From the NCBI GenBank assembly GCA_017462545.1, contig JAFTQX010000003.1, positions 1 to 42,809 on the forward strand: a stretch of 42,809 nucleotides of DNA, read 5' to 3'. The stretch is from Clostridia bacterium (GTDB lineage Bacteria; Bacillota; Clostridia; Oscillospirales; CAG-272). Each line of letters begins with the position of its first letter. Position 1 is the first letter of the stretch. The notes beneath the pieces are model-generated. The model was not told the DNA's origin and did no database searches. It was given only the letters and a program-made list of their open reading frames with translations. The position numbers and the translations under genes are program-made. Shown piece after piece: positions 8,410 to 16,724 of this stretch.

Positions 8410-9340
8410 GAATAAGACCATATGGCTGACCCTTGTTACCATGCTTTTGTGGGGCTCGCTTTTTCCAATGGTGAAATTGGGCTTTGCGGCATATAACGTC
8501 CAAAGCACTGCAGATATATTGTTGTTTGCCGGCATTCGCTTTGTTGCTTGTGGCGCGGTGATCTGCCTTTTTTCTGCTGTGCGTGATCGAAAATCCTACC
8601 GGCCGGTTAAAAAAGCGCTCCTTCCCATTTTGCTTTCCGGCTTGTTTGCCATTATCTTGCATTATGGCTTTACCTATATCGGGTTAGAAATGACAGACAG
8701 CTCAAAAACGGCGCTGCTTAAACAAATCGGTGCCTTGCTTTACGTTTGCTTTTCTTTCCTGTTCATCAAAGAGGATCGCCCCACGCCACAAAAGATTGGC
8801 GGCGCTTTAGTAGGCTTTTTGGGCATGATAGCTTTGAATATCACGGCAGAGGGGATGTCCTTTTATATCGGTGATCTGCTGATTTTATGCGCCTCGTTTT
8901 GCACGGTCTTTTCAAACGTGATCAGCAAACGGGTCTTTGCGTGGGTTGCCCCCGTTACCGCAACCGGCGTCTCCCAGCTGTTTGGCGGACTTGTGCTGCT
9001 TATTGTCGGGCTGCTGATGGGGGGCAGGGTAAGCTTTTCTGCCAACAGCTCGCTTTGGATCATGGCGTATATATGCGCTGCCTCTATCGTCAGCTACTGT
9101 ATGTGGTTTGGCATCGTCAAGAGTGGTGAGCTTTCCCGGCTGTTTATCATCAAATTTGCCGAGCCGGTTTTTGCCTGCATCTTCGGCGCGTTTATATTAA
9201 GAGAAAACATTTGGCGGGTGCAATATTTGGTCGCCTTTCTGCTGATCAGCGGCGGCATTTTGCTCTCACACATCAGGTGCGGAAAGCACATAAAACAGGA
9301 GAAAAAGCATGGTACTGATTCCACAACCAAAGACCGTTGA
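8402..9340 (+). CDS. EamA/DMT-family transporter
   Basis: A 312-residue integral membrane protein with about ten hydrophobic segments arranged as two five-helix EamA repeats, typical of drug/metabolite transporters. WGSLFPMVKLGF at the start and LKQIGALLYV and FAEPVFACIFGAFILRE later are characteristic positions. The start is ATG 8402 (GTG at 8399 is an alternative), inside the end of the reductase gene. It is the only transporter in the operon; such proteins usually export metabolites but may import small sugars or acids. The substrate cannot be read. Confidence 0.88.
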   Translation: MSKNKTIWLTLVTMLLWGSLFPMVKLGFAAYNVQSTADILLFAGIRFVACGAVICLFSAVRDRKSYRPVKKALLPILLSGLFAIILHYGFTYIGLEMTDSSKTALLKQIGALLYVCFSFLFIKEDRPTPQKIGGALVGFLGMIALNITAEGMSFYIGDLLILCASFCTVFSNVISKRVFAWVAPVTATGVSQLFGGLVLLIVGLLMGGRVSFSANSSLWIMAYICAASIVSYCMWFGIVKSGELSRLFIIKFAEPVFACIFGAFILRENIWRVQYLVAFLLISGGILLSHIRCGKHIKQEKKHGTDSTTKDR

Positions 9341-11015
9341 AAGGCGAGGGGGCTTTCTGAACACGACCAGCCTTGCCTGCATGTCAGAGATAGAGGATGC
9401 AAGAATTCAATCGGCGCTCAACAAATTGCCGCTGGCAAGTGACGGTGCTGCCTTTATCATTCATATCACCGGTGAGAATGGTGAGGGATATACTATGGAT
9501 ATTACCGAAGAATCCGTCACCGTTACAGCCAAAAGCTCGCGCGGTGCCTTTTATGCCATCCAAACGCTGCGCCAGCTGTTTGCGCAGAGTGAGATTCCTT
9601 GCGTGCATATCGAGGATGAGCCGGATTTTGCATATCGTTGCTATTACCACGATATCACACGCGGGAAAATACCGACCGTGGAAACCTTTAAAAAGCTGAT
9701 CGACCTTCTTGCCTATTACAAGATCAACGCCCTGCAGGTGTATTCAGAGCACGTGTTTGATTTTTTTGAGTTCCAAGGCGTTACCGCAAGAACGGGCTGT
9801 CTTACCAGGGCTGAGATCAAGGAAATAGAGGACTATTGCTACAACCATTTTATAGAATTTTCTCCTTCCATCGCGACCTTCGGTCATCTGTATGAACTGC
9901 TTCAGCAGGATGCCTATAAAAAGTACTGTATGCTCAGGGATTATGAGCCGAAAGAGTCCTTTTGGTATGAGCGGGTCAATCACCATACGATCGATCCGCT
10001 GAATCCCGAAAGCTTTGCCATCATCAAAAGCATTCTTGATCAAACGGTATCTGCCTTCAAAAGCAATATCATCAACATTGGCGGGGATGAGACCTTTGAT
10101 CTTGTTACGGGCAGATACGAGCATCTGGATACCGGCAGACTGTACGTTGATTTTATGAAAAAAATCATCAACTATTTGCTGGGTCTTGGCAAAACCGTCA
10201 TGATGTGGCCGGATATTCTTGCCAAGCATCCGGAGCTTGCCGGCGAAATTCCCGAGGAGGTCATTCTGATACCGTACGGGTATGGACGTTATCCCGATCG
10301 GGATGTCATCAACGTTTCAAGAGCGGCGGCATCTAACCACAGAATTTTGGTGGCTCCGAGCACCAATTCCTGGTGCCGTTTGATCGAGGATACGGTACAC
10401 GGCGAAAAAAGCATGACGCATATGACAGAGCTTGGCGCTCAATACGGCGCACTCGGTGTACTGAATACCAACTGGGGCGATTGGGGACACCCGTGCAGCA
10501 TAGAGATGCATACCTACGGTATCGTTTATGGGGCAGAGCGCTCCTGGAACGCGCAGACGCTTCCCGATCAGGAATTTGCCAAACGGGTAGACAAGCTTGT
10601 CTACGGCTATGACGGGGCGGTATCCTTGATCAAAAAGGTAAGCGCGCTTGCCACCGATACCTGTTATTGGGATTTTGGCAAGTATTATTCTAACACCGTG
10701 TACAACGGTCATCTGGCAGTCAATATTCCGGATGAAGAAGCAACCCGTCGGGTACAAGCGGAATGTCTTGCGCTGCTGAAAGCCGTAGAAGAGCAAAGGT
10801 GGCAGCAGGAGGAATATCGCGAGGAGCTTCTTCTTTCGATAGAGGGCATTGCGATCATGGCAGAGCTGTTTTCAAAATTCGGCGGCTATCCGATCGCAAG
10901 AAAAACCGATACCGTATCATGGCTGAAAAGATACCGTGAAAAATGGGTAAGCAAAAACAAGGAAAGCGAGCTTGCAGAAATAGAGAAGATGTTTCTGTAT
11001 TTGGATCGCCTTTGA
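9309..11015 (+). CDS. GH20 beta-N-acetylhexosaminidase-like enzyme
   Basis: A 568-residue glycoside hydrolase of family 20. Residues ~3-100 form the small alpha/beta GH20b domain (VLIPQPKTVE, SRGAFYAIQTLRQLF), followed by the TIM barrel. The catalytic Asp-Glu pair is present as Asp260-Glu261 in IGGDETFD, as needed for substrate-assisted cleavage of terminal beta-linked GlcNAc or GalNAc. There is no signal peptide, so it works on imported oligosaccharides. The ATG follows AGGAGAAAAAGC and overlaps the transporter gene by 32 bases. It is the last gene of operon 1, followed by a strong terminator. The C-terminal ~130 residues are helical and charged. Confidence 0.85.
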   Translation: MVLIPQPKTVERRGGFLNTTSLACMSEIEDARIQSALNKLPLASDGAAFIIHITGENGEGYTMDITEESVTVTAKSSRGAFYAIQTLRQLFAQSEIPCVHIEDEPDFAYRCYYHDITRGKIPTVETFKKLIDLLAYYKINALQVYSEHVFDFFEFQGVTARTGCLTRAEIKEIEDYCYNHFIEFSPSIATFGHLYELLQQDAYKKYCMLRDYEPKESFWYERVNHHTIDPLNPESFAIIKSILDQTVSAFKSNIINIGGDETFDLVTGRYEHLDTGRLYVDFMKKIINYLLGLGKTVMMWPDILAKHPELAGEIPEEVILIPYGYGRYPDRDVINVSRAAASNHRILVAPSTNSWCRLIEDTVHGEKSMTHMTELGAQYGALGVLNTNWGDWGHPCSIEMHTYGIVYGAERSWNAQTLPDQEFAKRVDKLVYGYDGAVSLIKKVSALATDTCYWDFGKYYSNTVYNGHLAVNIPDEEATRRVQAECLALLKAVEEQRWQQEEYREELLLSIEGIAIMAELFSKFGGYPIARKTDTVSWLKRYREKWVSKNKESELAEIEKMFLYLDRL

Positions 11016-11031
11016 TGTTTGCCTGCAAAAA

Positions 11032-11067
11032 AGCCTTGGAGAATCAAGCTCCAAGGCTCTTTTTTTG
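11032..11067. terminator. Bidirectional terminator after operon 1
   Basis: A 10-base perfect stem (AGCCTTGGAG at 11032-11041 with CTCCAAGGCT at 11049-11058) has a T-run on both strands: seven T after it on the plus strand and six on the minus strand. It can end both operon 1 and the converging AraC gene. The sequence just after it, TTTTTTGTCGCCTTCGGTC, resembles that at 17581-17600. Confidence 0.85.
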
Positions 11068-11101
11068 TCTTTTTTGTCGCCTTCGGTCATGATCGCGCAG
11101 C

Positions 11102-11911
11102 TTATTTTTCATATTTTAACTGCACTTCTTTTGCATATTCTCTCGGAGGCATTTTCATTTTCCTTTTGAATGCATAACTAAAATAAGACTGTGAGGAAAA
11201 GCCGCATTCGTATGCGATCTGTGTCAGTGTTTTCCCGGTAGCCGTCAGCAGATCAACTGCCTTTTTGATGCGCTGCTCCTCGATATATTCCCGCAGGGTT
11301 TTTCCCGTAGATGCCTTGAAAAGCTTGTGAAAATAGATCGGGCTGAAGCTTGCACGCTTTGCCAAGAGATCCAAGGACAGCTCTGCCGTTAGATTCTCCT
11401 TGATGTACGCTAGTGTTTGCTCGATTACCTTTTGGTTGTTTGGCTTTGGGACGTACGTCATTGTCGATGCCGAAAATTTTTGATCCAGTATATAGATCAG
11501 CTTTAATATCTGACTTTGCAGCATCACATCTGCCTTGGATGTGCCCGTTTGATAATGCTCGCAAATAGAGATAAACAGCTCCTTGATTTCCTTGCTTTCC
11601 TCCAATTCGATGTAGTTGGGAAACGCGGAGAGGATATCAAAAAGCTGCCCCTCGTTAAGGATGATGTGGATATAATAGCATCGAAACGGCAGACGCGTGT
11701 GGCGGATCTGCCCCGGCTTGGCACAAATGACGATGTTATTTGAGATAGCATGTGAGTCCTCGTCCATATAAGACGTCCCGCCATCCTCTATAGGAAGCTC
11801 GATTTCAAACATGGTCGTTTTTCTGTTTGGAGAAATTTGTTTGTTTTTCAACGCGATCTGCGCGTTGTAGATCCCTACGGCAACGATGTCCGGTAATACG
11901 ATGTTTCCCAT
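11102..11911 (-). CDS. AraC-family transcriptional regulator
   Basis: A 269-residue AraC/XylS regulator. The N-terminal half is a cupin-like ligand domain (NIVICAKPGQIRHTRLPFRCYYIHI), and residues ~165-265 form the two helix-turn-helix units (LSLDLLAKRASFSPIYFHKLFK and LTQIAYECGFSSQSYFSYAFKR). The start at 11911 follows GAGGGG. It is divergent from operon 2 with ~114 bases between start codons, and it converges with operon 1 at the shared terminator. This copies the arrangement of the AraC gene at 217-978. Control of operon 2 is inferred from position. Confidence 0.92.
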   Translation of the reverse strand: MGNIVLPDIVAVGIYNAQIALKNKQISPNRKTTMFEIELPIEDGGTSYMDEDSHAISNNIVICAKPGQIRHTRLPFRCYYIHIILNEGQLFDILSAFPNYIELEESKEIKELFISICEHYQTGTSKADVMLQSQILKLIYILDQKFSASTMTYVPKPNNQKVIEQTLAYIKENLTAELSLDLLAKRASFSPIYFHKLFKASTGKTLREYIEEQRIKKAVDLLTATGKTLTQIAYECGFSSQSYFSYAFKRKMKMPPREYAKEVQLKYEK

Positions 11912-12025
11912 AGCCCCTCGTTAAAAATAAGATATCTAATAAATTCAGTAAAATTATGATATAAATCGGACAAGAAATAGTATATGATAAAAAACAGAAA
12001 ATGTCAAGATGCAGAGGTAACTTTT

Positions 12026-12709
12026 ATGAAGATTACGTGGCTTGGTCAGGCAGGCTTGCTGTTTGATAACGGGAAAGCAAGGGTGATGATCGACCCTTAT
12101 TTATCGGATAGCGTGGAAAAAGTGAACCCGATGAATCGGCGTTGCGTGCCTGTGAAAAAAGAGTTGTTCGATATCCGGCCGGACGTTATGATCTTTACCC
12201 ACGATCACCTTGATCATTACGACCCCGAAACCGCCTCGCGCTTTTTATCAAGGAAAGATAAGAATATAACCGTTCTTTGCCCTACATCCGTTTGGCAAAA
12301 GGCAAGAACACACGGCGGTGGACACAATTATGTGGAATTCAATCGCTATACGGAATGGACAGAGGCAGGCTTGCGCTTTCGTGCTGTTATGGCGGTTCAC
12401 AGCGATCCCTTTGCCATCGGTGTGATCATAGAGGAGCTTGATGCGGGGAGGACCTACTACATAACGGGTGACACGCTTTATGACAGCCGTATATTTGCGG
12501 CGCTTCCGGCGTGCATCGATATGGTCTTTCTTCCCATAAACGGCGTGGGAAATAATATGAATGTGGTGGATGCTGCTCGATTTTTCCATGCAAGCGGCGC
12601 AAAAAAGGTGATGCCGTATCACGTTGGCATGTTTGATACGTTATCTCCCGAGGATTTTCAAGAAAAGAACCGCGTGATCGCCAACATATATGAGGAGATC
12701 GAGGTGTAA
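12026..12709 (+). CDS. UlaG-like MBL-fold metal-dependent hydrolase
   Basis: A 227-residue metallo-beta-lactamase-fold hydrolase related to the L-ascorbate-6-phosphate lactonase UlaG and the UPF0173 group. The metal site begins with HDHLDH (His59, Asp63, His64), with further ligands in YYITGDTLYD and MPYHVGMFD. It is cytoplasmic. The start at 12026 (ATGAAGATTACG) follows AGAGG; a longer frame from 11984 has no ribosome binding site. It is four bases upstream of a sugar-acid dehydratase-like gene, so opening a sugar lactone before dehydration is an attractive reading. Phosphodiesterase or other activities of the fold are not excluded. Confidence 0.85.
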   Translation: MKITWLGQAGLLFDNGKARVMIDPYLSDSVEKVNPMNRRCVPVKKELFDIRPDVMIFTHDHLDHYDPETASRFLSRKDKNITVLCPTSVWQKARTHGGGHNYVEFNRYTEWTEAGLRFRAVMAVHSDPFAIGVIIEELDAGRTYYITGDTLYDSRIFAALPACIDMVFLPINGVGNNMNVVDAARFFHASGAKKVMPYHVGMFDTLSPEDFQEKNRVIANIYEEIEV

Positions 12710-12712
12710 AAC

Positions 12713-13873
12713 ATGAAAGTAACGGATATAAAAGCCTTTGTCGTGGACTGCTTTCGTACCAACTGGGTGTTTGTCAAGGTTTACACCGACGAGGGAATTG
12801 CGGGGGTAGGAGAGGGAACCTTAGAATATAAGGAAAAGGCTCTCATTGGTGCGATTGAGCATATTAAGAGCTATCTTGTGGGAAAGGATCCCCGACAGAT
12901 TGAAAAACATTATCATGACATCTATCGCGATGCCTATTGGCGCGGCGGCGCGGTGCTGATGAGCGCGCTTTCCGCGGTAGAAATGGCACTTTGGGATATT
13001 CTTGGTAAATCTCTTGGTGTACCTGTTTATCAGCTTCTTGGCGGCAAGGTGAATGATGACTGCCGCATCTACGTCAACGGCTGGTTCGCGGGGGCAAGGG
13101 AGCCTGAAGAATTTGGCGCCAAGGCGAAGGAGGCTGTGCAGCGTGGCGTTACCGCTATGAAGTGGGATCCGTTTGGAAAGAGCTATCTGCAAATTTCAAA
13201 CAAGGAGCTTGATAAGGCGCTTCGCTGTATTGCCGCTGTTCGTGATGCGGTTGGCGACGAGGTCGATCTGCTTATCGAAGCACACGGCCGCTTCGACGTT
13301 CCTACCGGCATCAAGATCGCGCAAGAGATCGCGCCGTTCAAGCCAATGTTTCTTGAGGAGCCTGTGCCGCCCAACAATCTTGAGGCTCTTGAGGCTGTTC
13401 GCGCAAAGTCTCCCGTGGCCATCGCGGCGGGAGAGCGGCTGTATACGAGATTTGATTATAACGAGCTTTTCCGCCGCCGTGCCTGTGACTATATTCAGCC
13501 GGATATCTCCCACGCTGGCGGAATCATGGAGCTGAAAAAGATCGCGGCGATCGCAGAAGCCAATTATATACCATTTGCTCCGCACAATCCATCAGGTCCT
13601 ATCGCAAACGCCGCGACACTCCAGCTTGCGGCCTGCTGCCCGAATTTCTGCATTCTGGAGATTATGTACAGTGACGTAGATTGGCGTAAGGATGTGACGG
13701 ATGAAAATCTCATTTACGAAAACGGCCGCATGAAGATCGGCGACAAGCCCGGGCTTGGCATTGAGCTGAACGAGGAGGAGTGCCGGAGGCACCCCTACGC
13801 AGAGCACAATTTGCGCCACTATACGGGGGCACTCACCGATATCAGACCCGCGAAAACGGAGCTTTATTTTTAA
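12713..13873 (+). CDS. D-galactonate-dehydratase-like enolase superfamily enzyme
   Basis: A 386-residue member of the mandelate racemase/muconate lactonizing subgroup of enolases, closest in pattern to DgoD, which dehydrates an aldonate to its 2-keto-3-deoxy form. Metal ligands appear as Glu189 (IEAHGR), Glu215 (LEEPV) and Glu241 (AGERLY), and the DgoD-type histidines as His191 and His291 (APHNPSGP). Their spacing follows the E. coli enzyme. It lies between the UlaG-like hydrolase and a glycosidase. Family members act on different sugar acids, so galactonate itself is only a guess; 3,6-anhydrogalactonate cycloisomerase is another member of the superfamily to consider. Confidence 0.85.
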   Translation: MKVTDIKAFVVDCFRTNWVFVKVYTDEGIAGVGEGTLEYKEKALIGAIEHIKSYLVGKDPRQIEKHYHDIYRDAYWRGGAVLMSALSAVEMALWDILGKSLGVPVYQLLGGKVNDDCRIYVNGWFAGAREPEEFGAKAKEAVQRGVTAMKWDPFGKSYLQISNKELDKALRCIAAVRDAVGDEVDLLIEAHGRFDVPTGIKIAQEIAPFKPMFLEEPVPPNNLEALEAVRAKSPVAIAAGERLYTRFDYNELFRRRACDYIQPDISHAGGIMELKKIAAIAEANYIPFAPHNPSGPIANAATLQLAACCPNFCILEIMYSDVDWRKDVTDENLIYENGRMKIGDKPGLGIELNEEECRRHPYAEHNLRHYTGALTDIRPAKTELYF

Positions 13874-13889
13874 TAGACGGAGCAATGCC

Positions 13890-15923
13890 ATGATGAATGT
13901 TAAATTAACACGCCATCTTGGACGTTTGAAGGTAGACATAAACGGCAAGCTTTACGAGCCGCTGTCTTTCAAATCCTTTCGCCCAAATCCCACCAACATT
14001 TCTGAATTTTATGCGGCCGGTGTGCGTCTTTTCAGTGTGCTGACAACCGGCTTGACCTCTGCATTGGGCGTTCCGTATTCGCTTTTTGGTGAATCCTGGA
14101 TCGGAGAAGAGCAGTACGATTTCAGCCCCATTGATAAGCAGATGGATATGTTTTTGGAGAATGCGCCGGATGGTTATTTTGCGCCAATGATACAGGTAGA
14201 TACCAGAGATTGGTATCTGAAAGCGCATCCCGATAAGCCAAATTCGTTCACACATCTTTCTCAGATTGCACACGACGGGGAATGGCGCCGTGCCGCCGCG
14301 GCATATGTCAAAGCAGCGATTCGCCATTGCGAGGAAAAATATGGGGAGCATATATACGGTTATTTTCTTTTAGGCGGAACCACAACCGAATGGTTTTCTC
14401 ACGGCGATAGGGAAGCAAGTCACCCGATCAAAGAGGCAGGATATCGCAAGTGGACAGGTGACGGTAGTGCCTGCTTGCCTTCTCTGGAGCGGTTAAACCG
14501 TGAGGGACCTGTTTTTCTTGAACAAGATGAGGATGATGTATATCAGGCCAGAAGGTTTCACGCAGAAACGATCTCCGATCTTATTCTTTATTTCGCCGGT
14601 GAAGCGCAAGCAGTCATTCGGCATCAAAAGCTGTTAGGGGTTTATTTTGGTTATCTGTTTGAGCTTGGTGGAGAGCGTCTTTATAATGACGGAAGCTTGG
14701 ATTATGAGCGCGTATTTTTTAGTCCCGATATTGATATGATATCCAGCCCCTCTGCCTATGAATACCGAAAGATAGACGACCCAAGCGCTTTTATGGTTAC
14801 GCAGAAGACGTTGGATGATCACAACAAGCTTTATTTTCTTGAATTTGATCATATCACCCACGTAGCCCCCGAGGAAGTCCGAGATGGCCTGGATGTAATG
14901 TCTTCCAATAGAAGCATCGTAAAGATTCCTGGTAGCAAAAGCAAGTGCAAGAATGAAATAGAATCGCTTAATTTGATGTATAGGGATTTTATTCTCTGTA
15001 ATGCCAATCGTGCGGCACTTTGGTGGTTTGATATGTTTGATGGGTGGTTTCGTTCAGACGGCATGATGGCGGCTGTCAGCCATATGCTTAAGCTTTCCAA
15101 ATCGCTGGGGGCTATTGCAACGAAGAGCGTTGCCGAGATCGCGGTGATTGCAGAGGGTAGGTCTATGTATCGGGCAAGAAAATCGGCGCGCCTTGCCACC
15201 GAGAGTCTTTCCAATATTCGCCGCACCTTGGCAGCGTGTGGGGGCGCTTACGATCTGTATTCTATGGGGGATTGCGAAGCAGCACTTTCGCTTCCTTATA
15301 AACTGTACGTATTTGTCAATCAATATGATCTGCCCGATCCGGCTGCCATTCACGCGCGCTTGCGCAGCTCCGGTAAAAGCGCGCTTTGGCTTTATGCGCC
15401 CGCCTATGCAACAGACGGACAGCTTAGCGTGTCTGCAATACAGAAAGCGACGGGCATTTGTGTAAGTGAAAAGCCCTCCTCAAACGGCGGAATGATTTTC
15501 GCGGATAGCGTAATTGATTATGGATTGGACGCACCGTATTTTAATATTGAAGATTCACACGCCACACCGCTTGCCTATTTTGAGAACGGTGCGGTTGCTG
15601 TAGCATATCGAGAGCTGGAAGGTTATCGCTCGGTTTATGCATCCACCTGTAATCTCCCGGCGGGACTTCTGCGGCAAATTGCCGCCGATGCGGGAGCCTT
15701 TGTATACAGCGATAATGACCGCGTTTATGTCTATCCCAATTCTACTTCTGTTGGTGTATACAATGCCACCGATGAGGATGCGGTTATTCATTTGCCCGAG
15801 GATGGGGTATATATGGATATGATAGAGGGTAGACGATACACGTGCAAGGACGGTAATTTGCATCTTGCGCAAAAACCGATCCGTTCTTATTTGTTGATCA
15901 AGGAGGAGCAAAGAAGTCTATGA
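13890..15923 (+). CDS. Clan GH-A-like glycoside hydrolase, family not recognised
   Basis: A 677-residue protein without signal peptide. The first ~400 residues look like a (beta/alpha)8 barrel resembling GH42-type beta-galactosidases: FKSFRPNPTNISEFYAAGVRLF at the first strand, a candidate acid/base Glu167 in GGTTTEWF, and a candidate nucleophile Glu318 in YFLEFDHI. The two are ~150 residues apart, as in retaining clan A enzymes. AALWWFDMFDGWF follows. Residues ~440-570 resemble the GH42 trimerisation (class I amidotransferase-like) domain and the end is a short beta domain. The start at 13890 follows ACGGAG and the stop overlaps the next gene by ATGA. I do not recognise the family precisely; the glycosidase call is from fold-like motifs. 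Confidence 0.65.
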   Translation: MMNVKLTRHLGRLKVDINGKLYEPLSFKSFRPNPTNISEFYAAGVRLFSVLTTGLTSALGVPYSLFGESWIGEEQYDFSPIDKQMDMFLENAPDGYFAPMIQVDTRDWYLKAHPDKPNSFTHLSQIAHDGEWRRAAAAYVKAAIRHCEEKYGEHIYGYFLLGGTTTEWFSHGDREASHPIKEAGYRKWTGDGSACLPSLERLNREGPVFLEQDEDDVYQARRFHAETISDLILYFAGEAQAVIRHQKLLGVYFGYLFELGGERLYNDGSLDYERVFFSPDIDMISSPSAYEYRKIDDPSAFMVTQKTLDDHNKLYFLEFDHITHVAPEEVRDGLDVMSSNRSIVKIPGSKSKCKNEIESLNLMYRDFILCNANRAALWWFDMFDGWFRSDGMMAAVSHMLKLSKSLGAIATKSVAEIAVIAEGRSMYRARKSARLATESLSNIRRTLAACGGAYDLYSMGDCEAALSLPYKLYVFVNQYDLPDPAAIHARLRSSGKSALWLYAPAYATDGQLSVSAIQKATGICVSEKPSSNGGMIFADSVIDYGLDAPYFNIEDSHATPLAYFENGAVAVAYRELEGYRSVYASTCNLPAGLLRQIAADAGAFVYSDNDRVYVYPNSTSVGVYNATDEDAVIHLPEDGVYMDMIEGRRYTCKDGNLHLAQKPIRSYLLIKEEQRSL

Positions 15924-16702
15924 AAACCGTGCTTATAACCGGCGCCTGCATCAATACCGGCGTGGCGATCGTTGAAAAATTTGCCGCAGCGGGCTACGGT
16001 ATTGTTTTTACGGGTAGAGCGGTAGAAAAGGTAAAGGCCAAGGAGAAGGAATACCAAGCAAAATTCCCGAACGTACCGGTCACGGGCTATGCGCTTGATT
16101 CGTTGCTTGATGAACGAACGGTAGATGAGGCTGCTGTCTTCATGCTGTTTGCCGATCTGGATGCAAAAGGCATTTTTGTAGAAACACTTGTTCTCAACGC
16201 CGCCGATCAGGGGCTTGGCCAGCGGGTATTTGAAAACCCGCTCACCGATCTGATGAAGGTCATCAACACCAACGTGGTCTGGAATTATTGCCTGTGTGAG
16301 CATGCCGCCAAGCGTATGAAGGAGAATGGCGGGGGAAATATCGTGTTCATCAATTCCAACACCGCCTATCGCGCGATTCCCGACAGAATCGCATATGAAG
16401 CCTCCAAGGGCGGACAGCTTGGCTTGATGCGCGGACTTGCACTTGACCTCGGTAAATACAATATCCGCGTCAACGCTGTGCTGCCCGGCATGATCAAGAC
16501 CGACCGCTGGGAGAAAAATCCGGAGTTTTACGCAAACGTTCCGTCTCGCTTTACCCCGCTTGGTGACGTAGCCGTAGGGGAGGACGTGGCAGACGCCGTG
16601 TATTACTTCGCTGCCATGGCGCGCAACACCACCGGGGCTGAGCTGGTGGTGGACGGCGGAAACACCATTCAGCTATACCCGGTTCTGCCGGAAAATAAAT
16701 AA
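15920..16702 (+). CDS. SDR-family oxidoreductase
   Basis: A 260-residue classical short-chain dehydrogenase. The cofactor loop is altered (TGACINTG at residues 7-14), followed by NAADQG in place of NNAG, the serine region INSNTA and the active Tyr159/Lys163 (YEASK). The C-terminus has the usual GAELVVDGG. It is translationally coupled to the preceding hydrolase by an ATGA overlap. With the lactonase-like and dehydratase-like enzymes upstream, oxidation of a released aldose to its lactone is a plausible role. Reductive roles are equally compatible with the sequence. Confidence 0.88.
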   Translation: MKTVLITGACINTGVAIVEKFAAAGYGIVFTGRAVEKVKAKEKEYQAKFPNVPVTGYALDSLLDERTVDEAAVFMLFADLDAKGIFVETLVLNAADQGLGQRVFENPLTDLMKVINTNVVWNYCLCEHAAKRMKENGGGNIVFINSNTAYRAIPDRIAYEASKGGQLGLMRGLALDLGKYNIRVNAVLPGMIKTDRWEKNPEFYANVPSRFTPLGDVAVGEDVADAVYYFAAMARNTTGAELVVDGGNTIQLYPVLPENK

Positions 16703-16724
16703 GACAAATAAGGAGAATAAAAGC

